Positions 17,476 to 25,304 of a DNA stretch of 64,000 nucleotides are shown in pieces. This stretch comes from an uncultured Eubacteriales bacterium (GTDB lineage: Bacteria; Bacillota; Clostridia; Oscillospirales; Acutalibacteraceae): the NCBI GenBank assembly GCA_900315605.1, contig OMZU01000001.1:1-64000 (forward strand). The letters are read 5' to 3'. The notes beneath the pieces were generated by a model that made no database searches, was not told the DNA's origin, and worked only from the letters and a program-made list of their open reading frames with translations. Position numbers and translations under genes: made by a program. Position 1 is the first letter of the stretch. Every line of letters begins with the position of its first letter.

Positions 17476-17601
17476 ATGGGCAACTTTTTTGGTAACGGAA
17501 ACTGCTGCTGGATCATCATTCTCATCCTCATTCTCAGCTGCTGCGGCGGCTGCGGCGGTTGCGGCAACAACGATAACAACGGCTGCGGCTGTGGCTGCTA
17601 A
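17476..17601 (+). CDS. 41-residue Cys/Gly-rich small membrane protein
   Basis: A short gene with an excellent ribosome site (AAGGAGG, about 8 bases before the ATG) and a terminator just after it. The product starts MGNFFGNGNCCW, has a short hydrophobic core (IIILILIL), then a tail made almost only of Cys, Gly and Asn (SCCGGCGGCGNNDNNGCGCGC split into CCGGCGGCG and GCGCGC blocks). Ten of the 41 residues are cysteine. Similar tiny Cys/Gly proteins are common in spore formers and some are spore-coat or sporulation proteins. That role is inference; metal binding or cross-linking is possible. Confidence 0.75.
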   Translation: MGNFFGNGNCCWIIILILILSCCGGCGGCGNNDNNGCGCGC

Positions 17602-17622
17602 TTCGGTCTGAGTCAGCCGACT

Positions 17623-17666
17623 GTCCGCCTTCGCCTCGGCTTTGCCGGGTCCGGAGGCGGACTTTT
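17623..17666 (+). terminator. Terminator of the Cys/Gly small-protein gene
   Basis: Outer stem GTCCGCCT / AGGCGGAC (17623-17630, 17655-17662) with a smaller inner hairpin, followed by TTTT. Confidence 0.72.
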
Positions 17667-17776
17667 CCGCCGTTCAGTGCTTCCTACACATATTATACAT
17701 AATACATAGCGGTGAATTTTGTTGATTATTATTCTTGAAAAAAGCAGTCCTAATATTGTAATATATTATGGAAACA

Positions 17777-17804
17777 AAGGCAACACCGAGCAATTCAGCG
17801 CGAA
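17777..17804. repeat. Palindromic element left-end fragment
   Basis: AAGGCAACACCGAGCAATTC matches the left end of the MITE-like family. It lies at the start of the reading frame that continues into the ATP-grasp gene, so the first 44 codons of the longer frame look repeat-derived and not part of the protein. Confidence 0.5.
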
Positions 17805-17899
17805 ACTCCAAAAGCCGGGTCGTGCGCCGCTGCTTGTGCTGTGCTGCCGAAAATGGATGTGATTTTTTGGCAAAAATAAAATACCTTGCCGCAAGAATA

Positions 17900-18865
17900 A
17901 TGCAGCTTGATTACAAAAACATGATAAAGGTTGCCCGCGAGGTTTCAAAAAAATCGGACAGGAACTTCTTTTCAACCTTTGCCGATATGATCCACTGCGG
18001 ATTAAAATTTCAGGCAGGCTATTACGATTATCAGGAGTTTGAGTTCTACAATCTCAGCGAGGAGCAGCGCGCAACATACCTGACAAGAGGCAAGAACAAC
18101 GCTATCATCAAAAAATACAACGACAAGGATCATATGTATATCTTTGACGATAAGTTTGAGTTCAACAAAAGATTCGGAGATTTTCTCAACCGCGACTGGA
18201 TAGACGTTGACGACTGCACCTTTGAGGATTTTGAAAAATTCATCACCAAAAATCCCAAAATCATTGCAAAGCCTGCCGACGGCGTGGGCGGAGTCGGCGT
18301 TGAAAAATACGACGCGGCGGATTTTGACAACGCGCGCAAGCTGTATGATACAATAAAAGAAAAGAAGCAAAACCTTGTTGAAGCCTTTATCGTTCAGCAT
18401 CCGGACATGAACGTGCTCTACCCTGACTCGGTAAACACAATGAGAATGTTCACCTTTTGCAAGGACGGAAAGGGATATTTTTTGCAGGCAATTCTTAAAA
18501 TCGGCAACGGCGGAGTCGTTGACAATTTTTCAAGCGGCGGAATGTATACCTTTACCGACGACAACGGAGTTGTGACCGTTCCGGCAATCGACAAAAACGA
18601 TATCCTACACGAAACGCACCCAATTACCGGAACAAAAATCGTGGGCTTCAAGGTTCCGATGTTTGACGAAGCGGTAAAGCTTGTTTGCCGCGCGGCAGAG
18701 GTGATACCGCAGATAGGATATGTTGGCTGGGACGTGGGGATCAGCGAAAACGGACCCGTTATCATCGAAGGCAATTCGTATCCGGGAGTTTTTCAAAAGC
18801 GCGCAAGCCTGAGCGAGGACAAAACAGGTATCATTCCAAAATACAGGCAGTATATGGACATCTAA
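17900..18865 (+). CDS. Sugar-transfer-associated ATP-grasp family protein
   Basis: A 321-residue protein from the ATG at 17900; the frame is open back to 17768. ATP-grasp signs are KPADGVGGVGVEKY (nucleotide-binding loop), VEAFIVQHP, a central RMFTFCKDG and a metal-binding C-terminal VIIEGNSYPG. This fits the family often found with capsule or surface-polysaccharide genes, which should ligate or modify a carboxylated substrate; the substrate is unknown. The 44-residue extension contains a repeat-element end and is Arg/Cys-rich, so I exclude it. The true start is uncertain because no strong ribosome site is visible. Confidence 0.78.
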   Translation: MQLDYKNMIKVAREVSKKSDRNFFSTFADMIHCGLKFQAGYYDYQEFEFYNLSEEQRATYLTRGKNNAIIKKYNDKDHMYIFDDKFEFNKRFGDFLNRDWIDVDDCTFEDFEKFITKNPKIIAKPADGVGGVGVEKYDAADFDNARKLYDTIKEKKQNLVEAFIVQHPDMNVLYPDSVNTMRMFTFCKDGKGYFLQAILKIGNGGVVDNFSSGGMYTFTDDNGVVTVPAIDKNDILHETHPITGTKIVGFKVPMFDEAVKLVCRAAEVIPQIGYVGWDVGISENGPVIIEGNSYPGVFQKRASLSEDKTGIIPKYRQYMDI

Positions 18866-18873
18866 AACGCACT

Positions 18874-18909
18874 GACCGGGCAACCCTATTCGGGCTGCCC
18901 GGTCTTTAT
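18874..18909. terminator. Terminator between the ATP-grasp and dockerin genes
   Basis: A 9-bp stem GACCGGGCA / TGCCCGGTC is followed by TTTATATA on the plus strand. It separates two convergent genes. Confidence 0.75.
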
Positions 18910-18946
18910 ATAAGGCAAAGTGCCAAAGCCTCAAAGGTTTGATATA

Positions 18947-21025
18947 TTATTGAAAGCTCAGATAAGAAGTGTACATCTTCTTACCGACATTTCCTGTACC
19001 TGTCTTGTAGCCTGCGAGGTACTTCTGGATGCAGGTAACGTCAAGCACGGAGATCCTTCCGTCTCCGTCAACGTCGGCAGCGAGCTTTTGCTCGTCTGTA
19101 AATTCAATCAGCTCTACGCCGAACATCTGGATATCGGTTGCGTCATGGATCGTGATCTCACCGTCACCGTCAACGTCGCCCATGATAGGAGCTGATACAA
19201 CAGGCTCTGCTTCGATCGTGATGACCGCGCCTTCCTTTGTTACCTTGTCAAAGCTTGTGAGGTCAAGTTTAACCGTAACGTTTGAATCCTCTTCAAGGTC
19301 AAATGTAAGGTTTTCGCCGTTGAAAGCAGCGTTGATCGGAGCGTTTACAACAGCAGATTCGCCCTTTGTGAGACCCCAGTTTGCGTTCCAGTTGCCGTTA
19401 GCTGCGATCTTGAACTCATAGCCCATCTCGGCAGGGAGATCGTTAAAGGTGATCGAATAAACGTCGCCGTTCTGCTCCATAAGGTTTTCGTCAGCTTCGG
19501 GCTTCCAAGAGATTCCGTTGAGCCAGTTGCCCTTGCTTTCGTCGGCTGCGCCAACGATCCTTACGCTCTTGATAACAAGCTCAAATGGTGATACAACGCC
19601 GTCGCCTGTAACCTCGGTTTTCGCTGTTTTAGGATCAAAAGTAACTGTAACGTCTGTAGGCTTTTTTACTGAGAATGAAACATTCTGTCCGCTCTCGTCG
19701 CCGTACCAAGTCTGAGAATCGCCGATATTCTCAACAACCTTGATCATCATTTCCTGATCTATTACGTCAAAGTTGTATACTGTGAATGTGTAAAGTCCGC
19801 TTTCGCTGTCCTTTGTCATAACGTTTCCGGATTCGGGGCTGCCGTTCCAGTTTACTCCGAGGAATGCCTCGGAACCTGCTACAACGTAAACCGGCTCCGG
19901 CTCTGTTACAGGCTGAGTTGTGGGTTCGGGAACGGTCGTAGGCTCCGGAACAGTTGTCGGTTCGGGAACGGTTGTCGGTTCGGGAGCAGTTGTTGTTTCA
20001 ACAGGAGCGGTCGTAGTCGGAACAGGCTCAGTTGTGGGCTCTGCTGTTGTAGATTCTTCTGTTGTTTCGTCTTCAATTGTAATACCGAGACGCTCAGCTA
20101 CTCTTTCAAGTGTAGGAACAAGGTTTTCAGGGGTGCCGTCGCTGCCGTACTTGTCAACAAGTGTTCCGTTCGCAATTCCTTCTTCGATAAGGTCTTTGTA
20201 TGTCTCTACATACTGATCGTAAACTTCTCTTGCTGTAACGCCGAGTTCAGTCTCCAGTTCATTAAGACGCTGTGTTGTAAAGTACTTTGCATTTACCTTC
20301 ATGTTAAATGCAAAATCATGAATCGCATCAGCGATGAACTTTTGCTTTGGAGCGTAAAATGGCCATTTGCCGTCAAGTATCTCTCCAAGTGAAGTAATAC
20401 TTGCCTTAGGGCCGAAGTTTTTTTTGTTTTCCGGGTCAGTCCATTCGCCGAGATAGTCCACCTCCTGAGAATTCATGGGTCTTTCACGAGTTATATTATT
20501 AATAATCATTGTGTCGCCAAGGCATGGGGTTCCCATTGTCATATCACAGGTCTGGTGACGAACGCCTTTTGTGTTGTCTGCGCAGAAGATGATACCGTAG
20601 TCAGCGCCATCTTTAATCGGAGATGTAAACTTTGAAAGTATGGGCTCCCAATCTGCTGATGTTAGCGGTATGTAGTTACCTGATTCGTCTTTTTTCGGAT
20701 CTGCTTTGCCGGCAAAATTTGCATCAAGTTTTCTCATATCATATGAATATACATTGTCGTGTTCCCATTCACACCTTTCACTGGCAGTAGCAAATGTATA
20801 AGAGTTCATATCCGATTTTTCGCCATAAATATAGTATACATGGCAATAAACGACAGGCAGTGATTTTTTAGCATTCCATTTCACCTCTCCCCAAAAATCA
20901 GGGATTTCCACGTAGACCTTTGTGTCAGTAACCGCCGAAGCTGTTACGGCAGACAGAATCGAAAAGCTTGATACTGTCAGAACCAGCGCGAGCAGTATAC
21001 TGACGAATTTTTTTGTTTTTTTCAT
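18947..21025 (-). CDS. Secreted dockerin protein with novel N-domain and X25-like pair
   Basis: A 692-residue protein. A signal peptide (1-32) is followed by a domain starting near VYVEIPDFWGEVKW (about 35-175), a mostly helical region, a Pro/Thr/Glu linker with repeated EPTTVP units (about 310-375), one A and one B X25-like module, and a C-terminal dockerin (DVDGDGEITIHDAT, DVDGDGRISVLDVT). The N-domain has Trp- and Tyr-rich strands reminiscent of CBM26-type starch-binding modules; that is a loose match only. I start at 21025, where GGAG lies 8 bases upstream, not at the longer frame. It follows its paralogue by 71 bp, so the two are probably one transcript. Confidence 0.82.
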   Translation of the reverse strand: MKKTKKFVSILLALVLTVSSFSILSAVTASAVTDTKVYVEIPDFWGEVKWNAKKSLPVVYCHVYYIYGEKSDMNSYTFATASERCEWEHDNVYSYDMRKLDANFAGKADPKKDESGNYIPLTSADWEPILSKFTSPIKDGADYGIIFCADNTKGVRHQTCDMTMGTPCLGDTMIINNITRERPMNSQEVDYLGEWTDPENKKNFGPKASITSLGEILDGKWPFYAPKQKFIADAIHDFAFNMKVNAKYFTTQRLNELETELGVTAREVYDQYVETYKDLIEEGIANGTLVDKYGSDGTPENLVPTLERVAERLGITIEDETTEESTTAEPTTEPVPTTTAPVETTTAPEPTTVPEPTTVPEPTTVPEPTTQPVTEPEPVYVVAGSEAFLGVNWNGSPESGNVMTKDSESGLYTFTVYNFDVIDQEMMIKVVENIGDSQTWYGDESGQNVSFSVKKPTDVTVTFDPKTAKTEVTGDGVVSPFELVIKSVRIVGAADESKGNWLNGISWKPEADENLMEQNGDVYSITFNDLPAEMGYEFKIAANGNWNANWGLTKGESAVVNAPINAAFNGENLTFDLEEDSNVTVKLDLTSFDKVTKEGAVITIEAEPVVSAPIMGDVDGDGEITIHDATDIQMFGVELIEFTDEQKLAADVDGDGRISVLDVTCIQKYLAGYKTGTGNVGKKMYTSYLSFQ

Positions 21026-21096
21026 TGTTTTTTCTCCTTTACTTCTAAATTTTTTATTTTTGGGCATTAAACCCTTTTTGCCTTTTATAATAACGT

Positions 21097-22554
21097 TCAA
21101 ACAAACTCCGCACTGGTTTTGCCTGAACCGATCAGGGACGCACAGTAAAGCTGAATACAGGTCGCGTCATTGATCGAAACCTGACCGTCTCCGTCAACGT
21201 CCGCAAGAGTTGTCTGTGTGAATGAAAGCTCACAAAGCTTTGCAAGATACATCTGGATCTCGGTTACGTCGTTGATAGAAGCCTCGCCGTCGCCGTCAAC
21301 ATCACCCAAAACAGGGATCGCTATTCCAAGGCGTTCGGCTACATTTTGGAGAGTAGGTTTAAGGTAATAACCGTCGGGAGGGTTACTTATTAATTCATCT
21401 ACAAGCTTTCCGTAATCAATAACGTACTCAACGTAAACATCCCTTGCCGTTACGCCAAGCTCAGCTTCAAGCTCGTTAAGACGCTCGGTTGTGAAGTACT
21501 TAGATGTAATTTCATTAAACGCACTGTCATAAAGCCTGTCTGCAATATGCTTTGCCTTTGGCATATTAAGCGGAAGCTTGCCGGGAGTGATATTTCCAAG
21601 TACATCAATATAGCTTTTTTCTCCGAAAAGCTCTTGATTAAACGGGCTGCTCCACTCTCCGATGTATTGTCTCATTGTGGAATCAGCTGCACCAGATGAA
21701 TGAGTTTCGTCTGTAACTTTTACTGTATCACCGATACATTGTATACCCATTGTCATATCGCAGATTTGGTAACGAATAGTCTCACCATCTTTTATGCAGT
21801 CCGCAACAAATACTACACCGTAATCCGCATAGGGCTCGATTCTGCCCAAGGACAATGTATTAAAGAAATACACATTACTTTCGTATTTACGGAAGCATAC
21901 CTCTTTCTTTGAGGCAAATGTGGTTTCTTCGAGAGGTGAGCCGCCGTATACATTATACAAATGACAGTATACATTGACAACTTCTCCCCAATTTTCCGGT
22001 ACTTCAAAGCAAACGCTCATTTTATCAGAGAGAGCGGGTTCAGTCAGCGAACCGAATTGTCTGTTATCGGGGTCTGACCACTCGCCGATATAATCATGCA
22101 CATCATCGGAAGGAGCTAAATATGGATTATTCTTTACGATCATTGTATCGCCCAGGCACTGGATCGCCATTGCCATATCACAGGTTTGATTACGCTCTCC
22201 GTTTGTGTTATCTGATACAAATCTAACTCCATAAAGCGCGCCTTCCTCAATTGTACCCAGAGCAGTTGTGTCAAAAGAATACACATTGTCATGCTCCCAT
22301 GTACATCTCTCATGTTTTGTTGCAAATGTGGTTTCCTTAAGCGGTGAGCCGCCGTAAATGCGATACAAATGGCAATAAACCGCAGCCTGAGTGTGCTTGC
22401 TGTTCCACTTCACCTCGCCCCAAAAATCAGGGATCTCTATGTAGATTTTTGTGTCAGTAACCGCCGAAGCTGTTACGGCAGACAGGATTGAAAAGCTTGA
22501 TACTGTCAGAACCAGCGCGAGCAGTATACTGACGAATTTTTTTGTTTTTTTCAT
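21097..22554 (-). CDS. Secreted dockerin protein with duplicated novel N-domain
   Basis: A 485-residue protein with a signal peptide identical to that of the next gene. It has two copies of the VNVYCHLYNVYGGSPL.ETTFA domain (about 35-165 and 175-315; motifs EIPDFWGEVKW and EVPENWGEVVN), a helical segment (about 330-410) shared with the paralogue, and a C-terminal dockerin (DVDGDGEASINDVT, DVDGDGQVSINDAT). It has no X25 module and no catalytic motif. GGAGAG precedes the ATG by about 9 bases. The repeated domain is not one I can name; a carbohydrate-binding role is inferred from the company it keeps. Confidence 0.8.
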   Translation of the reverse strand: MKKTKKFVSILLALVLTVSSFSILSAVTASAVTDTKIYIEIPDFWGEVKWNSKHTQAAVYCHLYRIYGGSPLKETTFATKHERCTWEHDNVYSFDTTALGTIEEGALYGVRFVSDNTNGERNQTCDMAMAIQCLGDTMIVKNNPYLAPSDDVHDYIGEWSDPDNRQFGSLTEPALSDKMSVCFEVPENWGEVVNVYCHLYNVYGGSPLEETTFASKKEVCFRKYESNVYFFNTLSLGRIEPYADYGVVFVADCIKDGETIRYQICDMTMGIQCIGDTVKVTDETHSSGAADSTMRQYIGEWSSPFNQELFGEKSYIDVLGNITPGKLPLNMPKAKHIADRLYDSAFNEITSKYFTTERLNELEAELGVTARDVYVEYVIDYGKLVDELISNPPDGYYLKPTLQNVAERLGIAIPVLGDVDGDGEASINDVTEIQMYLAKLCELSFTQTTLADVDGDGQVSINDATCIQLYCASLIGSGKTSAEFV

Positions 22555-22691
22555 TTTGATCTCTCCTTTACTTCTAAATTTTATTAGGGTCTTAACCTTT
22601 ATAATAGTAAAACGCTTTGAAAAAGCATTTAGTTACAATTATTTTTAGAAAATTTTTATCCTCTTTTCCGCACATAAATACCGATCGAATC

Positions 22692-22744
22692 AAGGCAACA
22701 CCGCACAATTCAAGGCGCACGCCCGAACCATGTGATATTGCCTT
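22692..22744. repeat. MITE-like element, internally deleted copy D
   Basis: A 53-bp copy keeping both ends (AAGGCAACACCGCACAATTC ... ATATTGCCTT) but lacking the centre. It lies upstream of the dockerin pair. The rest of 22555-22851 is AT-rich leader with no gene. Confidence 0.7.
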
Positions 22745-22814
22745 GAATTAATATTATTAATTTTACAGAAATAATCTGAAATTCATCTTAAGATTCTCAA
22801 AAAAGTTATTTTTC

Positions 22815-22853
22815 AGGTCAACACCGCACACTTGAATTGTACGGTATCGCCTT
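22815..22853. repeat. MITE-like element remnant E at a stop codon
   Basis: A 39-bp remnant (AGGTCAACACCGCAC ... ACGGTATCGCCTT) whose end supplies bases of the TAA stop of the phosphomannomutase gene. Read on the minus strand it is a hairpin followed by a T-run, so it may serve as the terminator. Confidence 0.6.
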
Positions 22854-24354
22854 AAAGCTCTAAGCCGCTTGTTGTCTTTAAAAATTCGTTGAGCTTTGAG
22901 AGGATCTTTTCAACGCCGCCCTCGCTGTCGCTTTCAACGTTCAGCGGCATTATCGGGTCGTGAACCGAAAGACGGAGCAAAAACCAGCCGTCGCCGTTTT
23001 CCTTGTCAAAGGAAACTCGGATCCCTTCGCGGTTGTCGTCGGCAACCTTCCAGCCGTCCTTTGCCTCGGCATACTGAGTAAGATCGGCAATGATACGCTC
23101 GCCGCAGGCTCTGAAATCCTTTTCGGTGATTTTGTAGCGTATCTCCTTGCTTTCAAGCGGTTCCTTGAGAGCAGAGGTAAGCTCGTCAAGTCCCTTGCCC
23201 TCTTTTCTGAGCTGCGCCGCCTTGATAATGATTTTTGTGCAGAGATATGCGCCGTCGTCCAGAAAATAGTTTTCACGCATTGCGGCATGACCGGAGGTCT
23301 CGATCGCAAGCGGACAGTTTATTCCGTTTTGGTTCAGCTCAAGAGCCTTGTCGATAACGTTTTTATATCCCCTGCGGTAGCGGTAATGCTTTCCCCCGAG
23401 AGTGTTTTCAATAAAATCCTTCAAGCCGCTTGAGGTGATCGAGTCGGTAACAATCGTGCCGCCCTCGTTGCCCTCCAGCGCGATCGCCGCGGCAACTGCA
23501 ACAAGCCTGTTGCGGTTGATCTCATTGCCCTTGCTGTCAACCGCGCCGCCGCGGTCAACGTCTGTATCAAAAATCACGCCCAGATCCGCCTTGCTCTCGC
23601 GAACAGCCTCGCAAATCGAAGCCATTGCAGTTGCGTCCTCGGGGTTGGGAACATGATTCGGGAACATTCCGTCCGGGTCAAGATATCTGCTGCCCTCGGT
23701 GTCTGCGCCGAGCACGGCAAGCACCTTGTCGGCATAAAACCCGCCTGCGCCGTTTCCTGCGTCAACAACGATCTTAAAGCCCTTTAGCGGATGATCGTAG
23801 TCCTCGGCGTCAACCTCTTTTTTGATTTTGTCGCAAAGCCCCTTTGCGTAGTCGGACATATAGTCAACGTCTGAAATCGTACCGCCGCCGGATTCCTCGG
23901 GTGCTTTTCCGTCCTGAGCAAGCTCAAGGATAGCTTCAATATCGCTGCCCTCAAGACCGCCCCCGCGAGTGAAGAATTTCAGTCCGTTTCTGTTAAAGGG
24001 ATGGTGGCTCGCGGTGATTTGAAGCGCACCGTCGCAGCCGAGATCAACAGTCGTCATAAACATAGACGGAGTCGAAGCCAAGCCGCAGCACAAAACCTCT
24101 GCGCCGCCGCGCTTGAAGCGTGAGGTTGCAGTCTCCATGATGCGCGGTCCCGAGATGCGGCTGTCTCTGCCGACAGAGATCTTCAGCTCGCAGGGCTTTT
24201 TGCCGACCTTTTGAGCAAGCCACAGCATAAAGCCGTCGGCCATTGAAGCCACGACCTCGTCGGTGAGGTTTACGCTTTGTCCCTCAACTCCCTCGGAGGC
24301 TACTCCTCTGATATCGGTTCCGCTTTTGAATTGTTTGTAAAACTCGTTTAACAT
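22852..24354 (-). CDS. Phosphomannomutase/phosphoglucomutase
   Basis: A 500-residue alpha-D-phosphohexomutase. The domains are recognisable in order: substrate and metal regions SGTDIRGVA, the phosphoserine loop TASHHPFNRNG, the metal loop DTDVDRGGAVD, the sugar-binding region ETSGHAAM, and the C-terminal phosphate loop RVSFDKENGDGW. The phosphoserine loop has HHP where many members have HNP. It interconverts hexose 1- and 6-phosphates for cell-wall and glycogen metabolism; glucose versus mannose preference is not decided. I start at 24354, where AGAGG lies 8 bases upstream, not at 24444. Confidence 0.9.
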   Translation of the reverse strand: MLNEFYKQFKSGTDIRGVASEGVEGQSVNLTDEVVASMADGFMLWLAQKVGKKPCELKISVGRDSRISGPRIMETATSRFKRGGAEVLCCGLASTPSMFMTTVDLGCDGALQITASHHPFNRNGLKFFTRGGGLEGSDIEAILELAQDGKAPEESGGGTISDVDYMSDYAKGLCDKIKKEVDAEDYDHPLKGFKIVVDAGNGAGGFYADKVLAVLGADTEGSRYLDPDGMFPNHVPNPEDATAMASICEAVRESKADLGVIFDTDVDRGGAVDSKGNEINRNRLVAVAAAIALEGNEGGTIVTDSITSSGLKDFIENTLGGKHYRYRRGYKNVIDKALELNQNGINCPLAIETSGHAAMRENYFLDDGAYLCTKIIIKAAQLRKEGKGLDELTSALKEPLESKEIRYKITEKDFRACGERIIADLTQYAEAKDGWKVADDNREGIRVSFDKENGDGWFLLRLSVHDPIMPLNVESDSEGGVEKILSKLNEFLKTTSGLEL

Positions 24355-24578
24355 AAGATTTTCCTCTCTTTTTGAATATATCAGGTCATGGATCACCTGA
24401 TAATTACTGGACTTTCCAATTATTTCACTCTCATTATACATCAAAAAAAGGGAAATCTCAATATTTACAAAAAGAAAGTTTGTAAATATTTAATGTATTT
24501 TTATGCTAAAAAGGAATTAAAGTTGGTGATATTGATTTGAGGCAAAAACAAACGTCGTCGAAGTTTCAAACGCGATTT

Positions 24579-24595
24579 TTTGCCGAATCGGCAAA
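24579..24595. promoter_or_regulatory. Palindrome, possible operator
   Basis: Arms TTTGCCGA and TCGGCAAA around one central base. It lacks a T-run on either strand, so a protein site is likelier than a terminator. It sits about 80 bases upstream of the promoter at 24676. Confidence 0.35.
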
Positions 24596-24675
24596 TTGCA
24601 TATAAAAATCAGCGTACCGTTAAGAATAATTGACATTAAAATGCGAAAACTTACAGATTTTCATGCGCAAAATTG

Positions 24676-24703
24676 TTGACATTTTCATAAACTTGATTAT
24701 AAT
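24676..24703 (+). promoter_or_regulatory. Consensus sigma-A promoter with long leader
   Basis: Perfect TTGACA and TATAAT hexamers separated by 16 bases. The transcript would have a leader of about 160 bases containing possible stems (GTCAAG/CTTGAC and GGCT/AGCC) before the small-protein gene. Region 24355-24675 holds nothing else that I can support as a gene. Confidence 0.75.
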
Positions 24704-24872
24704 AGTAGTCGTCAAGTAAACAGTCCGCTTGACTATCGGCTGGTTTCCAATTAGCCTTACTCGAGTAAATAACAAAAATTTAAGTCGATAATTAAATCAT
24801 GATTTGCCAAATGGTAAATGGCGCACGTAAACAAAACTTTATATTTGTAAAGAATTGAAGGAGGAATCTTTT

Positions 24873-25139
24873 ATGACACCAATTCTTAGCTTACACAACA
24901 TTGATGTAACTGAGTTCCTCGCCGTGCTTGATACCTGCGAGGGCAACGTATTTCTTGTTACTAACGAAGGCGACAAACTCAATCTCAAAAGCAAGCTCAG
25001 CCAGCTTGTCGGTCTTACAAAGCTCATTGAGGGCGGCAAGATCCTTGAAGCACGCATTTTCTGCGAGAACAAGGCTGACGAAAGCAAGCTGTTCAGATTC
25101 AACTTCTTTGGTAACGCAAAGGACGCAAAGGCAGGCTAA
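24873..25139 (+). CDS. Conserved small protein of unknown function (88 aa)
   Basis: An 88-residue soluble protein beginning MTPILSLHNIDVTEFLAVLD. It has a central hydrophobic/charged alternation (GNVFLVTNEGDKLNLKSKL) and ends in a Phe-rich strand (LFRFNFFGN). I believe similar proteins occur across Oscillospiraceae under uninformative names, but I assign no function. AAGGAGG lies 8 bases before the chosen ATG; the frame is open six codons earlier. The perfect promoter, long leader and strong terminator suggest a highly expressed single-gene unit. Confidence 0.8.
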   Translation: MTPILSLHNIDVTEFLAVLDTCEGNVFLVTNEGDKLNLKSKLSQLVGLTKLIEGGKILEARIFCENKADESKLFRFNFFGNAKDAKAG

Positions 25140-25245
25140 ACCCTGCCGCGGGGTATATTGAAAAACTTGCTGAATACTTTTAACTTATCATGATATCTTA
25201 ATTTTAACAACTACGTTTTTCACGTTAATTTCAAAACTTCTAAAT

Positions 25246-25279
25246 CCAAAAAGAGCCGCTGACAAGCGGCTCTTTTTGG
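25246..25279. terminator. Bidirectional terminator
   Basis: A 15-bp perfect stem (CCAAAAAGAGCCGCT with its complement, GACA loop) between the small-protein gene and the convergent purine permease gene. A- and T-runs let it work both ways. Confidence 0.88.
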
Positions 25280-25304
25280 TTATGGTGTTATTTTAAATAA
25301 TGAT

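Noticed and set aside
19905..20010. Short tandem DNA repeats that looked at first like a CRISPR-type array.
   Set aside because: They are in frame and encode the EPTTVP linker of a dockerin protein.
24579..24595. Palindrome considered as a terminator of the phosphomannomutase region.
   Set aside because: It lies upstream of that gene and no T-run follows on either strand; kept only as a possible operator.
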